A DNA stretch of 64,000 bases from the NCBI RefSeq assembly GCF_010730745.1, contig NZ_AP022615.1, positions 496,001 through 560,000 of the forward strand, written 5' to 3'. Each line of letters begins with the position of its first letter. The stretch's first letter is position 1. The DNA is from Mycobacterium heidelbergense. GTDB lineage: Bacteria > Actinomycetota > Actinomycetes > Mycobacteriales > Mycobacteriaceae. Made by a program: the position numbers and the translations under genes. Below the pieces are notes generated by a model that had not been told where the DNA came from, searched no databases, and worked only from the letters and a program-made list of their open reading frames with translations. Shown here in pieces: positions 56,519 through 64,000 of the stretch.

Positions 56519-57475
56519 TCAGCCCTTGCGGGCCTTGATCGCGTCGGTCAGCTGCGGCGCGACCTTGAACAGGTCACCGATCACGCCGTAGTCGGCGATC
56601 TCGAAGATCGGCGCCTCTTCGTCCTTGTTGACCGCGACGATGGTCTTCGAGGTCTGCATGCCCGCGCGATGCTGGATCGCCCCGGAGATGCCCAGCGCGA
56701 TGTACAGCTGCGGCGACACCGTCTTGCCGGTCTGGCCCACCTGGAACTGGCCCGGGTAGTAGCCCGAGTCGACCGCGGCGCGCGACGCCCCGACGGCCGC
56801 ACCCAGCGAGTCGGCCAGCGCCTCGACCACGCTGAAGTTCTCCGCGCTGCCGACGCCGCGGCCACCGGACACCACGATGGTGGCCTCGGTGAGCTCCGGG
56901 CGGTCGCCGGCGACCGCGGGCTCGCGGGCGGTGATCCTGGTCGCGTTCTCGGCGGCGGCTGGCACCTCGACGGTGACCTGCTCGCCCGCACCGGCCGACG
57001 GCTCCGCGTCGACGGCACCGGCCCGCACCGTGATCACCGGGGTGTCGCCGTTGGCCTGCGCCTCGACGGTGAACGCGCCCCCGAAGATGGAATGCACGGC
57101 CTTGGCGCCTTCTCGGACCTCGACCACGTCGACCAGCAGGCCCGACCCGAGCCGGGCCGCGAGCCGGCCCGCGATCTCCTTGCCGTCGGCGTTGGCGGCC
57201 AGCAGAATCGCTGCCGGAGAAGCCGATTCGGCCAGCGCTGCCAGCACGTCGACCACCGGCGTGATCAGGTACTTGTCGACGTCGTCGGACTCGGCGACGT
57301 AGATCTTGGCGGCGCCGGCCTCCTTCAGGGCGTCGGCCAGCGGCGCGGCCGTGCCCGGCGCGCCGACCACGACGGCGGCCGGCTCGCCCAAAGCCCGTGC
57401 GGCGGTGATCAATTCGGCGGTGACCTTCTTGACCGCGCCTTCGGCGTGCTCGACGAGCACCAAAACTTCAGCCAT
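56519..57475 (-). CDS. etfA: Electron transfer flavoprotein, alpha subunit
   Basis: 318 residues from ATG 57475, the length of Mtb FixB (Rv3028c). With EtfB it takes electrons from acyl-CoA dehydrogenases and passes them to the membrane oxidoreductase EtfD. The FAD-binding C-terminal domain shows VVSGGRGVGSAENFSVVEAL, GASRAAVDSGYYPGQFQVGQ, TGKTVSPQLYIALGISGAIQ, HRAGMQTSKTIVAVNKDEEA and PIFEIADYGVIGDLFKVAPQ. It follows etfB by 23 bases. Confidence 0.98.
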   Translation of the reverse strand: MAEVLVLVEHAEGAVKKVTAELITAARALGEPAAVVVGAPGTAAPLADALKEAGAAKIYVAESDDVDKYLITPVVDVLAALAESASPAAILLAANADGKEIAGRLAARLGSGLLVDVVEVREGAKAVHSIFGGAFTVEAQANGDTPVITVRAGAVDAEPSAGAGEQVTVEVPAAAENATRITAREPAVAGDRPELTEATIVVSGGRGVGSAENFSVVEALADSLGAAVGASRAAVDSGYYPGQFQVGQTGKTVSPQLYIALGISGAIQHRAGMQTSKTIVAVNKDEEAPIFEIADYGVIGDLFKVAPQLTDAIKARKG

Positions 57476-57498
57476 GGGTTATATCGCTCTTCTCGTCT

Positions 57499-58299
57499 CT
57501 AGATGATTTTCTCGGCGACCAGGTACTGCGCGATCTGGTTGCCGCCCTCGCCCTCGTCGGCGACCTTCTCACCCGCGGTCTTCGGCGGCTTCGGCGTCGA
57601 CGTCAGCACAGTCGACCCGGCGTTGGCCAGCCCGACCTCGTCGGCCTCGACACCGATCTCGGCCAGGGTCAGCACCGTGACCTCTTTCTTCTTGGCCGCC
57701 ATGATGCCCTTGAAGGACGGGAAGCGCGGCTCGTTGATCTTCTCGGTCACGCTCACCACCGCGGGCAGCGTGGCCTCGAGGGTGAACACGCCCTCGTCGG
57801 TCTCCCGCTCGCCGGTGACCCTGCCGCCCTCGACCGACAGCTTCCGCAGGTGGGTGAGCTGCGGCAGGCCCAGGTATTCGGCGATGACGGCCGGCACCGC
57901 GCCGCCGACGCCGTCGGTGGCCTCGTTGCCGGCGATCACCAGCTCGGTGCCCTCGATGGTGCCCAGCGCGCGCGCCAGCGCCCAGCCGGTCTGGATCAGA
58001 TCCGAGCCGTGCAGGCCGTCGTCCTTGAGGTGAACGGCCTTGTCGGCGCCCATGGACAGGGCCTTGCGGATCGCCTCGGTGGCCCGCTCCGGGCCCGCGG
58101 TCAGCACGGTCACCGACCCCTCGACGCCGTCGGCGGCTTCCTTCTCCCGGATCTGCAGCGCCTCTTCCACGGCGCGCTCGTTGATCTCGTCCAGCACCGC
58201 GTCGGCGGCCTCGCGGTCCAGCGTGAAATCACCGTCGGTGAGTTTGCGCTCCGACCAGGTGTCCGGGACCTGCTTGATCAGGACCACGATGTTCGTCAT
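57499..58299 (-). CDS. etfB: Electron transfer flavoprotein, beta subunit
   Basis: 266 residues from ATG 58299, equal to Mtb FixA (Rv3029c). NIVVLIKQVPDTWSERKL, DEINERAVEEALQIREK, VLTAGPERATEAIRKALSMG, VIAGNEATDGVGGAVPAVIA and LPAVVSVTEKINEPRFPSFK are the EtfB signatures, including the acyl-CoA dehydrogenase recognition loop near the end. The frame upstream of ATG 58299 is a shadow of intergenic DNA and the divergent methyltransferase gene. GAGGAGG lies about 12 bases before the start. Confidence 0.97.
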   Translation of the reverse strand: MTNIVVLIKQVPDTWSERKLTDGDFTLDREAADAVLDEINERAVEEALQIREKEAADGVEGSVTVLTAGPERATEAIRKALSMGADKAVHLKDDGLHGSDLIQTGWALARALGTIEGTELVIAGNEATDGVGGAVPAVIAEYLGLPQLTHLRKLSVEGGRVTGERETDEGVFTLEATLPAVVSVTEKINEPRFPSFKGIMAAKKKEVTVLTLAEIGVEADEVGLANAGSTVLTSTPKPPKTAGEKVADEGEGGNQIAQYLVAEKII

Positions 58300-58380
58300 G
58301 AGTCTGGTTCGTCCTCCTCGAAGGGGTCGCGCGGTTCTCGACCACGAGACCTCAGTACACGTTTCGCCACGCACGGCCGG

Positions 58381-58396
58381 GTTACTACCCGGTAAC
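58381..58396. promoter_or_regulatory. Inverted repeat GTTACTACCCGGTAAC between etfB and the divergent methyltransferase
   Basis: Arms GTTAC and GTAAC frame six bases. The size and symmetry suit a TetR-type repressor, and beta-oxidation genes in mycobacteria are often under such control. It lies 82 bases upstream of etfB and 96 bases upstream of the Rv3030-like gene. Which protein binds is unknown. Confidence 0.45.
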
Positions 58397-58491
58397 TTTG
58401 CGCGGTCTGCCTTCACACCATAGCGGGTCGTAGTGCGCGTTCTTGCGGCGCGGTTCGCGAATCGGACACTTCGCGTTAGCCTGCCTATGCA

Positions 58492-59301
58492 ATGAGCGCA
58501 TCTGTCCCCGACGTCCCCCAGCGCGCCCCCGACGACACCTCGCCGGCGGCCGACGCGGTGTTGACGCTGACGGGCGAGCGCACCATTCCCGACCTGGACG
58601 TCGAGAACTACTGGTTTCGCCGCCATCAGGTGGTTTACCAGCGGCTGGCGCCGCGCTGCGCGGGCCGCGAGGTGCTCGAGGCCGGGTGTGGCGAAGGTTA
58701 CGGCGCCGACCTGATCGCCGGGGTGGCCCGCCGGGTCGTCGCGGTGGACTACGACGCGGCCGCGGTGGCCCACGTCCGCGGCCGCTACCCCCGGGTGGAG
58801 CTCATGCAAGCCAACCTGGCCGAGCTTCCGCTGCCCGACGCGTCGGTGGACGTGGTGGTGAACTTCCAGGTCATCGAGCACCTGTGGGACCAGTCACAGT
58901 TCGTGGCCGAGTGCGCCCGGGTGCTGCGCCCCGCCGGGCTGCTGATGGTGTCGACGCCCAACCGGATCACGTTCTCGCCGGGCCGCGACACCCCGATCAA
59001 CCCGTTTCACACCCGCGAACTCAACGCCGTTGAGCTCACCGAGCTGCTGGTCGACGCGGGTTTCTCCGGGGTGGCCATGCACGGGCTGTTCCACGGGCCG
59101 CGGCTGGCCGAGATGGACGCGCGCCACGGCGGATCCATCATCGACGCGCAGATCGCACGGGCGATGGCCGACGCACCGTGGCCGCCCGGCCTTGCGGCCG
59201 ACGTCGCCGCGGTCACCGCGGACGACTTCGACCTGATCGACTCGAGCGAGCGTGACATCGACGACAGCCTGGACCTCATCGCGATCGCGGTGCGGCCATG
59301 A
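58492..59301 (+). CDS. SAM-dependent methyltransferase of the methylglucose lipopolysaccharide cluster (Rv3030-like)
   Basis: 269 residues from ATG 58492. A class I Rossmann methyltransferase: motif I VLEAGCGEGYGADLIAGVAR (about residue 65), VVAVDYDAAAVAHVRGRYPR, LPLPDASVDVVVNFQVIEHL (motif IV) and LRPAGLLMVSTPNRITFSPG. In Mtb, Rv3030 belongs to the Rv3030-Rv3037c cluster for polymethylated glucose lipopolysaccharide (MGLP). Sugar O-methylation is the likely role; the methylated hydroxyl is not deducible here. Its stop overlaps the next gene (ATGA). Confidence 0.92.
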   Translation: MSASVPDVPQRAPDDTSPAADAVLTLTGERTIPDLDVENYWFRRHQVVYQRLAPRCAGREVLEAGCGEGYGADLIAGVARRVVAVDYDAAAVAHVRGRYPRVELMQANLAELPLPDASVDVVVNFQVIEHLWDQSQFVAECARVLRPAGLLMVSTPNRITFSPGRDTPINPFHTRELNAVELTELLVDAGFSGVAMHGLFHGPRLAEMDARHGGSIIDAQIARAMADAPWPPGLAADVAAVTADDFDLIDSSERDIDDSLDLIAIAVRP

Positions 59302-60875
59302 GCGCGCCCCGCAGCCGCGTGCCCGGCATGTTCACCCTGGTGCTGCACACCCACCTGCCGTGGCTGGCCCATCACGGCCGCTGGCCGGTCGGCGAGGAAT
59401 GGCTCTACCAGTCCTGGGCGGCGGCCTACCTGCCGCTGGTGCGGGTGCTGCGCGCGCTGGCCGACGAGGACCGGCGCGGTGTGGTCACGCTCGGCGTCAC
59501 GCCGGTGGTCAACGCCCAGCTCGACGACCCGTACTGCCTCGACGGCATGCATCACTGGCTGGCCAACTGGCGGCTGCGGGCCGCCGAGGCGGCCAGCGTG
59601 CGGTCCGCCTCACGATCGAAGTCGGCCGGCTATCAGTCGTGCGCCCCGGAGGCGTTGCGGGCGTTCGGGATTCGCGAGGAGGCGGAGGCGGATCAGGCGC
59701 TGGACGACTTCGGCACCCTGTGGCGGCACGGCGGCAGCCCGCTGCTGCGCGGCCTGATCGACGCCGGCACGGTGGAGCTGCTCGGCGGCCCGCTGGCCCA
59801 CCCGTTCCAGCCGCTGCTGGCGCCGCGGCTGCGCGAGTTCGCGCTGCGCGAGGGCCTGGCCGACGCGCGCCAGCGGCTGGCCCACACGCCGACCGGGATC
59901 TGGGCGCCCGAATGCGCGTATGCCCCCGGCATGGAAACCGACTACGCCGCCGCGGGCGTCACGCACTTCATGGTCGACGGCCCGTCCCTGCACGGCGACA
60001 CCGCGCTGGGCCGCCCCGTCGGCGACACCGGCGTGGTCGCGTTCGGGCGCGACCTGCAGGTCAGCTACCGGGTGTGGTCGCCGAAATCCGGCTACCCGGG
60101 GCACGCCGCCTACCGCGACTTCCACACCTACGACCACCTCACCGGCCTCAAGCCGGCCCGGGTGACGGGCCGCAACGTGGCCTCGGAGGACAAGGCGCCC
60201 TACGATCCCGAGCGCGCCGAGCGGGCGGTCGACGCCCACGTCGCCGACTTCGTCGACATGGTCCGCACCCGGCTGTCGAGCGAGTCCGAGCGCATCGGGC
60301 GACCCGCCCACGTCGTCGCGGCCTTCGACACCGAGCTGTTCGGTCACTGGTGGTACGAGGGCCCGACGTGGCTGGCGCGGGTGCTGCGCGCCCTGCCGGC
60401 CGCCGGCGTCCGGGTGGGCACCCTGTGCGACGCGATCGACGCCGGGTTCGTCGGCGACCCCGTCGCCCTGCCGCCCAGCTCGTGGGGCTCGGGTAAGGAC
60501 TGGCAGGTGTGGGCCGGCGACAAGGTGGCCGACCTGGTCCAGCTCAACACCGAGGTTGTCGACACGGCGCTGAGCACCGTCGACAAGGCGCTCTCGCAGA
60601 CGGCGTCGCTGGACGGGCCGCTCCCCCGTGACCGGGTCGCCGACCAGATCCTGCGCGAGACGCTGCTCACCGTCTCCAGCGACTGGCCGTTCATGGTCAG
60701 CAAGGACTCGGCCGCCGACTACGCCCGCTACCGTGCCCACCTGCACGCCCACGCCACCCGGGAGATCGCCGGGGCGCTGGCCTCGGGCCGCCGCGACGCC
60801 GCCGAGCGCCTGGCCGACGGCTGGAACCGCGCCGACGGCCTGTTCGGCGCCCTAGACGCGCGCAGGCTGCCATGA
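59298..60875 (+). CDS. GH57-family glucan branching enzyme (Rv3031-like)
   Basis: 525 residues from ATG 59298; Mtb Rv3031 has 526. GH57 features: FTLVLHTHLPWLAHHGRWPV at the N-terminus, VVTLGVTPVVNAQLDDPYCL, the nucleophile-bearing TGIWAPECAYAPGMETDYAA (Glu near residue 210), and the acid/base aspartate in VVAAFDTELFGHWWYEGPTW. A C-terminal helical domain ends EIAGALASGRRDAAERLADG. It should make alpha-1,6 branches on the MGLP precursor glucan. Translationally coupled to the methyltransferase upstream. Confidence 0.93.
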   Translation: MSAPRSRVPGMFTLVLHTHLPWLAHHGRWPVGEEWLYQSWAAAYLPLVRVLRALADEDRRGVVTLGVTPVVNAQLDDPYCLDGMHHWLANWRLRAAEAASVRSASRSKSAGYQSCAPEALRAFGIREEAEADQALDDFGTLWRHGGSPLLRGLIDAGTVELLGGPLAHPFQPLLAPRLREFALREGLADARQRLAHTPTGIWAPECAYAPGMETDYAAAGVTHFMVDGPSLHGDTALGRPVGDTGVVAFGRDLQVSYRVWSPKSGYPGHAAYRDFHTYDHLTGLKPARVTGRNVASEDKAPYDPERAERAVDAHVADFVDMVRTRLSSESERIGRPAHVVAAFDTELFGHWWYEGPTWLARVLRALPAAGVRVGTLCDAIDAGFVGDPVALPPSSWGSGKDWQVWAGDKVADLVQLNTEVVDTALSTVDKALSQTASLDGPLPRDRVADQILRETLLTVSSDWPFMVSKDSAADYARYRAHLHAHATREIAGALASGRRDAAERLADGWNRADGLFGALDARRLP

Positions 60876-60904
60876 GCTTTTCTCTTCCCCGCGAGCTCCC
60901 TCCC

Positions 60905-60966
60905 CGCGAGCGTGCGTGTTTGTACGGCGACACGCCGTTGCGGCTGTACAACTGCGCACGCTCGCG
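60905..60966. repeat. Intergenic palindrome, family C
   Basis: CGCGAGCGTGCG (60905-60916) and CGCACGCTCGCG (60955-60966) are exact reverse complements. Inside, TTGTAC (60920-60925) pairs with GTACAA (60947-60952), giving a long interrupted hairpin in the 124-base gap between the branching enzyme and the glucosyltransferase. Confidence 0.75.
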
Positions 60967-60999
60967 ACGCAGTTTTTCCGGGCGGCGGACGAGGCGCCC

Positions 61000-62223
61000 G
61001 TGAAGATCCTCATGGTGTCGTGGGAGTACCCGCCGGTGGTGATCGGCGGGTTGGGCCGTCACGTGCATCACCTGTCGACGGCGCTGGCCGCCGCCGGTCA
61101 CGACGTCGTCGTCCTGTCCCGCCGCCCCTCGGGCACCGATCCCAGCAGCCACCCGTCGTCCGACAAGGTCGCCGAGGGCGTCCGGGTGATCGCGGCCGCG
61201 CACGATCCGCACGAATTCACCTTCGGCAGCGACATGATGGCCTGGACGCTGGCGATGGGTCACTCGATGATCCGCGCCGGCCTGTCGCTGGATTTCACCC
61301 CCGACGTCGTGCACGCACACGACTGGCTGGTGGCCCACCCAGCCATCGCGCTCGCCCAGTTCTACGACGTGCCAATGGTTTCCACGATTCACGCGACGGA
61401 AGCAGGCCGGCATTCCGGCTGGGTCGCCGGGGCGCTCAGCCGTCAGGTGCACGCGGTCGAGTCGTGGCTGGTGCGCGAATCCGATTCGCTGATCACGTGT
61501 TCGGTGTCGATGGCCGACGAGATCACCGAACTGTTCGGCCCCGGCCTGGCCGAGATCACCGTGATCCGCAACGGCATCGACGCGGCGCGCTGGCCGTTCG
61601 CGGCCCGCCGGCCGCGCACCGGGCCGGCCGAGCTGCTCTACCTCGGGCGGCTGGAGTACGAGAAGGGCGTGCACGACGTCATCGCCGCGCTGCCGCGGAT
61701 CAGGCGCACCCACCCGGGGACCACGCTGACCATCGCCGGCGACGGCACCCAGCAGGACTGGCTCGTCGACCAGGCGCGTAAACACAAGGTGCTCAAGGCA
61801 ACTCGGTTCGTGGGACACCTCGACCACGCCGAGCTGCTGGCGGTGCTGCACCGGGCCGATGCGGCGGTGCTGCCCAGCCACTACGAGCCGTTCGGGCTCG
61901 CCGCCCTGGAGGCCGCCGCGGCCGGCACCCCGCTGGTCACCTCGAACATCGGCGGCCTGGGCGAGGCGGTGATCGACGGGCAGACCGGCGTGTCGTGCCC
62001 GCCGCGCGACGTGGCGGCGCTGGCCTCGGCGGTGCGCAGCGTGCTCGACGATCCCGACGCCGCGCAGCGGCGCGCCCGCGCCGCCCGCGAACGGCTCACC
62101 TCCGATTTCGATTGGCACACCGTGGCCGCCGAGACCGCGCAGGTGTACCTGGCGGCCAAGCGTGGCGAGCGGCAGCCCCTGCCACGGCTGCCCATCGTCG
62201 AGCACGCGCTGCCAGACCGCTAG
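61000..62223 (+). CDS. GT4-family alpha-(1,4)-glucosyltransferase (Rv3032-like)
   Basis: 407 residues from GTG 61000, with GAGG 6 bases upstream. Mtb Rv3032 (414 residues) elongates the alpha-1,4-glucan of MGLP and contributes to glycogen. N-terminal acceptor domain: KILMVSWEYPPVVIGGLGRH, VVHAHDWLVAHPAIALAQFY, STIHATEAGRHSGWVAGALS. Donor domain: ELLYLGRLEYEKGVHDVIAA, and the E-X7-E motif in PSHYEPFGLAALEAAAAGTP. The upstream frame to 60916 crosses the palindrome and is not used. Confidence 0.96.
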   Translation: MKILMVSWEYPPVVIGGLGRHVHHLSTALAAAGHDVVVLSRRPSGTDPSSHPSSDKVAEGVRVIAAAHDPHEFTFGSDMMAWTLAMGHSMIRAGLSLDFTPDVVHAHDWLVAHPAIALAQFYDVPMVSTIHATEAGRHSGWVAGALSRQVHAVESWLVRESDSLITCSVSMADEITELFGPGLAEITVIRNGIDAARWPFAARRPRTGPAELLYLGRLEYEKGVHDVIAALPRIRRTHPGTTLTIAGDGTQQDWLVDQARKHKVLKATRFVGHLDHAELLAVLHRADAAVLPSHYEPFGLAALEAAAAGTPLVTSNIGGLGEAVIDGQTGVSCPPRDVAALASAVRSVLDDPDAAQRRARAARERLTSDFDWHTVAAETAQVYLAAKRGERQPLPRLPIVEHALPDR

Positions 62224-62276
62224 CCCCACGAACGGTGGGCGGTTTCGTTCTCCCGATTAATGGTTACGTTACTGAC

Positions 62277-62375
62277 ATGCCCACGAGAGCGCGCCCGGCG
62301 GTCCACTACCCCTGCACACGCCAAAGCCGTTGTGCGCCAGTAGGGTTGACCCAACAGGAACGGAGCGCGGGATGA
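62277..62375 (+). CDS. Small ORF (32 residues) overlapping the tspO start
   Basis: ATG 62277 follows TACGTT (62265-62270) by six bases, a leaderless promoter pattern. The 32-residue product starts MPTRARPAVHYPCTRQSRC, is basic, holds two cysteines, and stops at TGA 62373-62375, overlapping the tspO ATG by four bases. It could act as a coupling uORF for tspO. I know of no relative, and it may be translated only for its regulatory effect. Confidence 0.45.
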   Translation: MPTRARPAVHYPCTRQSRCAPVGLTQQERSAG

Positions 62376-62860
62376 AGAGGTCAATACCGGCCGCGACGAC
62401 GCTCGCCGTCGCGGCCGCCGCCGGAGCCGGCAGCATCGCCAGCCCGAGCCGCGTAGCCGGCTGGTACTCGCGGCTTCGCAAGCCGCCGTACCAGCCGCCC
62501 GGCGCCGCGTTCCCCATCGTGTGGACCACGCTGTATGGCGACATCGCGGCCACGTCCGCGGTGGCCGTCGACCGGTTGCGCGCGGCGGGACGGCGGGACG
62601 AGGCGCGCCGCTACGCCGCGGCGCTGGGGCTGAACCTGCTGCTGAACGCCGGATGGAGCTGGCTCTTCTTCCGGTACCACAAACTCGGTGCCGCCGCGCT
62701 CGGCGCCGCCGCGCTGACAGCCAGCAGCGCCGATCTTGCCCGCCGGACGGCGCGGGCCGACCGGCGGGCCGGGCTGGCGCTGTCGCCGTACGCGTTGTGG
62801 TGCGCCTTCGCCACCGTCCTGGCCACCCATGTCTGGCGGCTCAACCGCGGCGCCGAATGA
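62372..62860 (+). CDS. tspO: TspO/MBR-family membrane protein
   Basis: 162 residues from ATG 62372, with GGAG upstream. Five hydrophobic helices are visible. The TspO signatures are GWYSRLRKPPYQPPGAAFPIVWTTLYGDIA (across residues ~28-57, in two parts: SRLRKPPYQPPGAAFP and VWTTLYGDIA) and NLLLNAGWSWLFFRYHKLGA. Bacterial TspO binds porphyrins and is linked to stress and photosensitive control, but a precise mycobacterial function is not known. A leaderless small ORF overlaps its start. It is convergent with the acetyltransferase gene that follows. Confidence 0.9.
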   Translation: MKRSIPAATTLAVAAAAGAGSIASPSRVAGWYSRLRKPPYQPPGAAFPIVWTTLYGDIAATSAVAVDRLRAAGRRDEARRYAAALGLNLLLNAGWSWLFFRYHKLGAAALGAAALTASSADLARRTARADRRAGLALSPYALWCAFATVLATHVWRLNRGAE

Positions 62861-62873
62861 CGGCCGCGCCGCC

Positions 62874-63611
62874 CTAGCGGGCCGCCTTCTTGCGTTCGAT
62901 GTCGGCCAGCGCGGCGGCCAGCTCGGCGCGCTGCGCGGCCGAGGTCTCCCAGGACAGCTGCCGGTTCTTGACCACCTTGGCCGGGGCGCCGACGGCGATC
63001 GAATAGTCCGGGATGACCCCGCGGACCACGGCGTGCGACCCCAACACGCAGCCGCGCCCGATGGACGTGCCGCGCAGCACCGTCACCTTCACGCCGACCC
63101 AGGTGTCCGGCCCGATCCGGACCGGGGACTTGATGATGCCCTGATCCTTGATCGGCATCGTGATGTCGTCCATCCGGTGGTCGAAATCGCAGATGTAGCA
63201 CCAGTCGGCCATCAACGCCGAATCCCCGAGCTCGATGTCGAGATAGCAGTTGATGACGTTGTCGCGGCCCAGCACCACCTTGTCGCCGAACCGCAGCGAG
63301 CCCTCGTGCGCGCGGATGGTGTTCTTGTCCCCGATGTGCACCCAGCGGCCGATCTCCAGCTCCGCCAATTCGGGGGTCGCGTGGATCTCGACGCCCTTGC
63401 CGAGAAACACCATGCCGCGGGTGATGATGTGCGGGTTGGCCAGCTTGAACTTCAGCAGCCGCCAGTAGCGCACCAGGTACCACGGCGTGTACGCGCGATT
63501 CCGCACGACCCACCTCAGCGACGCCAGCGTGAGGAACCTCGCCTGGCGAGGGTCCCGCAGGTTTGACCCCCGCCACCGGCGATGGAGCGGCGCGCCCCAC
63601 ATGCTCGTCAT
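62874..63611 (-). CDS. Left-handed beta-helix acetyltransferase of the MGLP cluster (Rv3034c-like)
   Basis: 245 residues from ATG 63611, with TAGGCT 8 bases upstream (leaderless pattern); the Mtb protein is annotated longer at the N-terminus. Hexapeptide repeats start near residue 65: GMVFLGKGVEIHATPELAEL, IGRWVHIGDKNTIRAHEGSL, LGRDNVINCYLDIELGD, then VRIGPDTWVGVKVTVLRGTS and IGRGCVLGSHAVVRG. Such proteins use acetyl- or acyl-CoA. Its position implies acylation of MGLP, whose glucose units carry acetate and short acyl groups; direct proof is not available to me. Confidence 0.88.
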   Translation of the reverse strand: MTSMWGAPLHRRWRGSNLRDPRQARFLTLASLRWVVRNRAYTPWYLVRYWRLLKFKLANPHIITRGMVFLGKGVEIHATPELAELEIGRWVHIGDKNTIRAHEGSLRFGDKVVLGRDNVINCYLDIELGDSALMADWCYICDFDHRMDDITMPIKDQGIIKSPVRIGPDTWVGVKVTVLRGTSIGRGCVLGSHAVVRGVIPDYSIAVGAPAKVVKNRQLSWETSAAQRAELAAALADIERKKAAR

Positions 63612-63699
63612 GGCCGGAAAGCCTATCGGAGGCGCCGCGGGTTACCCTCACCTGTACTCGATCGCCGCCTGCTCACGGAGAAGGATTGGGAAACCCGAG

Positions 63700-64000
63700 G
63701 TGCTAGCCCGAGATCTCCCGCGTGGGCTTCGGCGGTGGTTGCTGGCGGCCGCGCTGACGGTCGGGCTCGCCGGTTGCGGCAGCACCGACTCGTGGGTCGA
63801 CGCGTCGCCCGCGCAGGGCTGGCCCGCGCAATACGGTGACGCCGCCAACAGCGGCTACACCGCGACGGGCGGCGCCACCAAGCTGTCGCTGCAATGGGCG
63901 CGGTCGGTGAAGGGCGCCCTGGCGGCCGCCGCGGCGCTGAGCGCGCGCGGCTATCTCGCCCTCAACGCGCAGACCCCGGCCGGATGCTCGCTGATGGAGT
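63700..64000 (+). CDS. Lipoprotein with PQQ-like repeat (Rv3035-like), 5' part only
   Basis: Starts at GTG 63700 and runs off the window. The first ~26 residues form a lipoprotein signal peptide: LARDLPRGLRRWLLAAALTV then GLAGCGSTDSW, with an LAGC lipobox. The mature part begins WPAQYGDAANSGYTATGGAT, typical of PQQ-like beta-propellers such as BamB-type proteins. AAGGA lies upstream near 63680. In Mtb Rv3035 sits within the MGLP region. Function unknown. Confidence 0.82.
   Translation, partial: MLARDLPRGLRRWLLAAALTVGLAGCGSTDSWVDASPAQGWPAQYGDAANSGYTATGGATKLSLQWARSVKGALAAAAALSARGYLALNAQTPAGCSLME

Noticed and set aside
61995..62375. 126-codon frame starting inside the glucosyltransferase gene
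   Set aside because: Overlaps the end of a conserved enzyme out of frame; only the last 32 codons from ATG 62277 have a plausible promoter and coupling.

Overview
The window is a contiguous, very G+C-rich piece of a mycobacterial chromosome. Gene order follows the Mycobacterium tuberculosis (Mtb) block Rv2971 to Rv3035 almost gene for gene. Several accessory inserts and absences point to a non-tuberculous Mycobacterium, possibly close to the M. avium complex; the species cannot be settled from sequence reading alone. Gene names below rest on recognising protein families and this conserved order. No database search was run.

Layout. (1) 1-4652 is an accessory zone between an aldo/keto reductase (3' end only) and a secreted HNH nuclease. 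It holds a small arsenic island (divergent arsR and cadI-acr3, with a truncated arsC), a broken zinc-ribbon ORF and a 13E12-type DUF222/HNH gene bracketed by a ~50-bp direct repeat. (2) 4604-19192 is housekeeping: recG, a DhaL/FakA-like protein, rpmB, ung, thiL, a DUF3515 protein, ddlA, gpsA, fbiD (coenzyme F420), ppk, mutT1 and hupB. (3) 19406-33950 is rich in amino-acid biosynthesis: leuCD with a divergent IclR regulator, leuB, serA, and ilvB-ilvN-ilvC preceded by a leader peptide and transcription attenuator. Between these lie tRNA-Glu, tRNA-Gln and gltX. (4) 34087-45255 holds a PH-domain protein, a DoxX protein, lppZ, gatB, pfkA and gatA-gatC, with a tetR-mmpS-mmpL cassette inserted between gatB and pfkA. 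(5) 45402-54533 holds an ACT-domain protein, an inserted tetR/P450 pair, ligA, a MetE-like protein, lpqA, a coiled-coil protein, mnmA and iscS. (6) 54567-64000 holds an acyltransferase/GNAT pair, etfBA, and the methylglucose-lipopolysaccharide cluster (Rv3030-Rv3035 equivalents) with a tspO gene.

Functional links. The discriminating or non-discriminating status of GltX is not visible, but tRNA-Glu, tRNA-Gln, GltX and all three GatCAB subunits sit in one window. This fits the indirect route to Gln-tRNA(Gln) that mycobacteria use. LeuCDB and IlvBNC supply the branched-chain pathway, with two visible regulatory devices: the IclR-type divergent control region and the ilvB attenuator. Rv3030-, Rv3031- and Rv3032-like enzymes methylate, branch and elongate the polymethylated glucan that modulates fatty-acid synthesis.

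Anomalies. Two genes, mmpL and lpqA, are each broken by what looks like loss of one G in a G-run. Read errors must be excluded before calling them pseudogenes. Two families of intergenic palindromes recur across the window. Twelve genes show a TANNNT hexamer 6-8 nt before the start codon, the hallmark of leaderless mycobacterial mRNAs.
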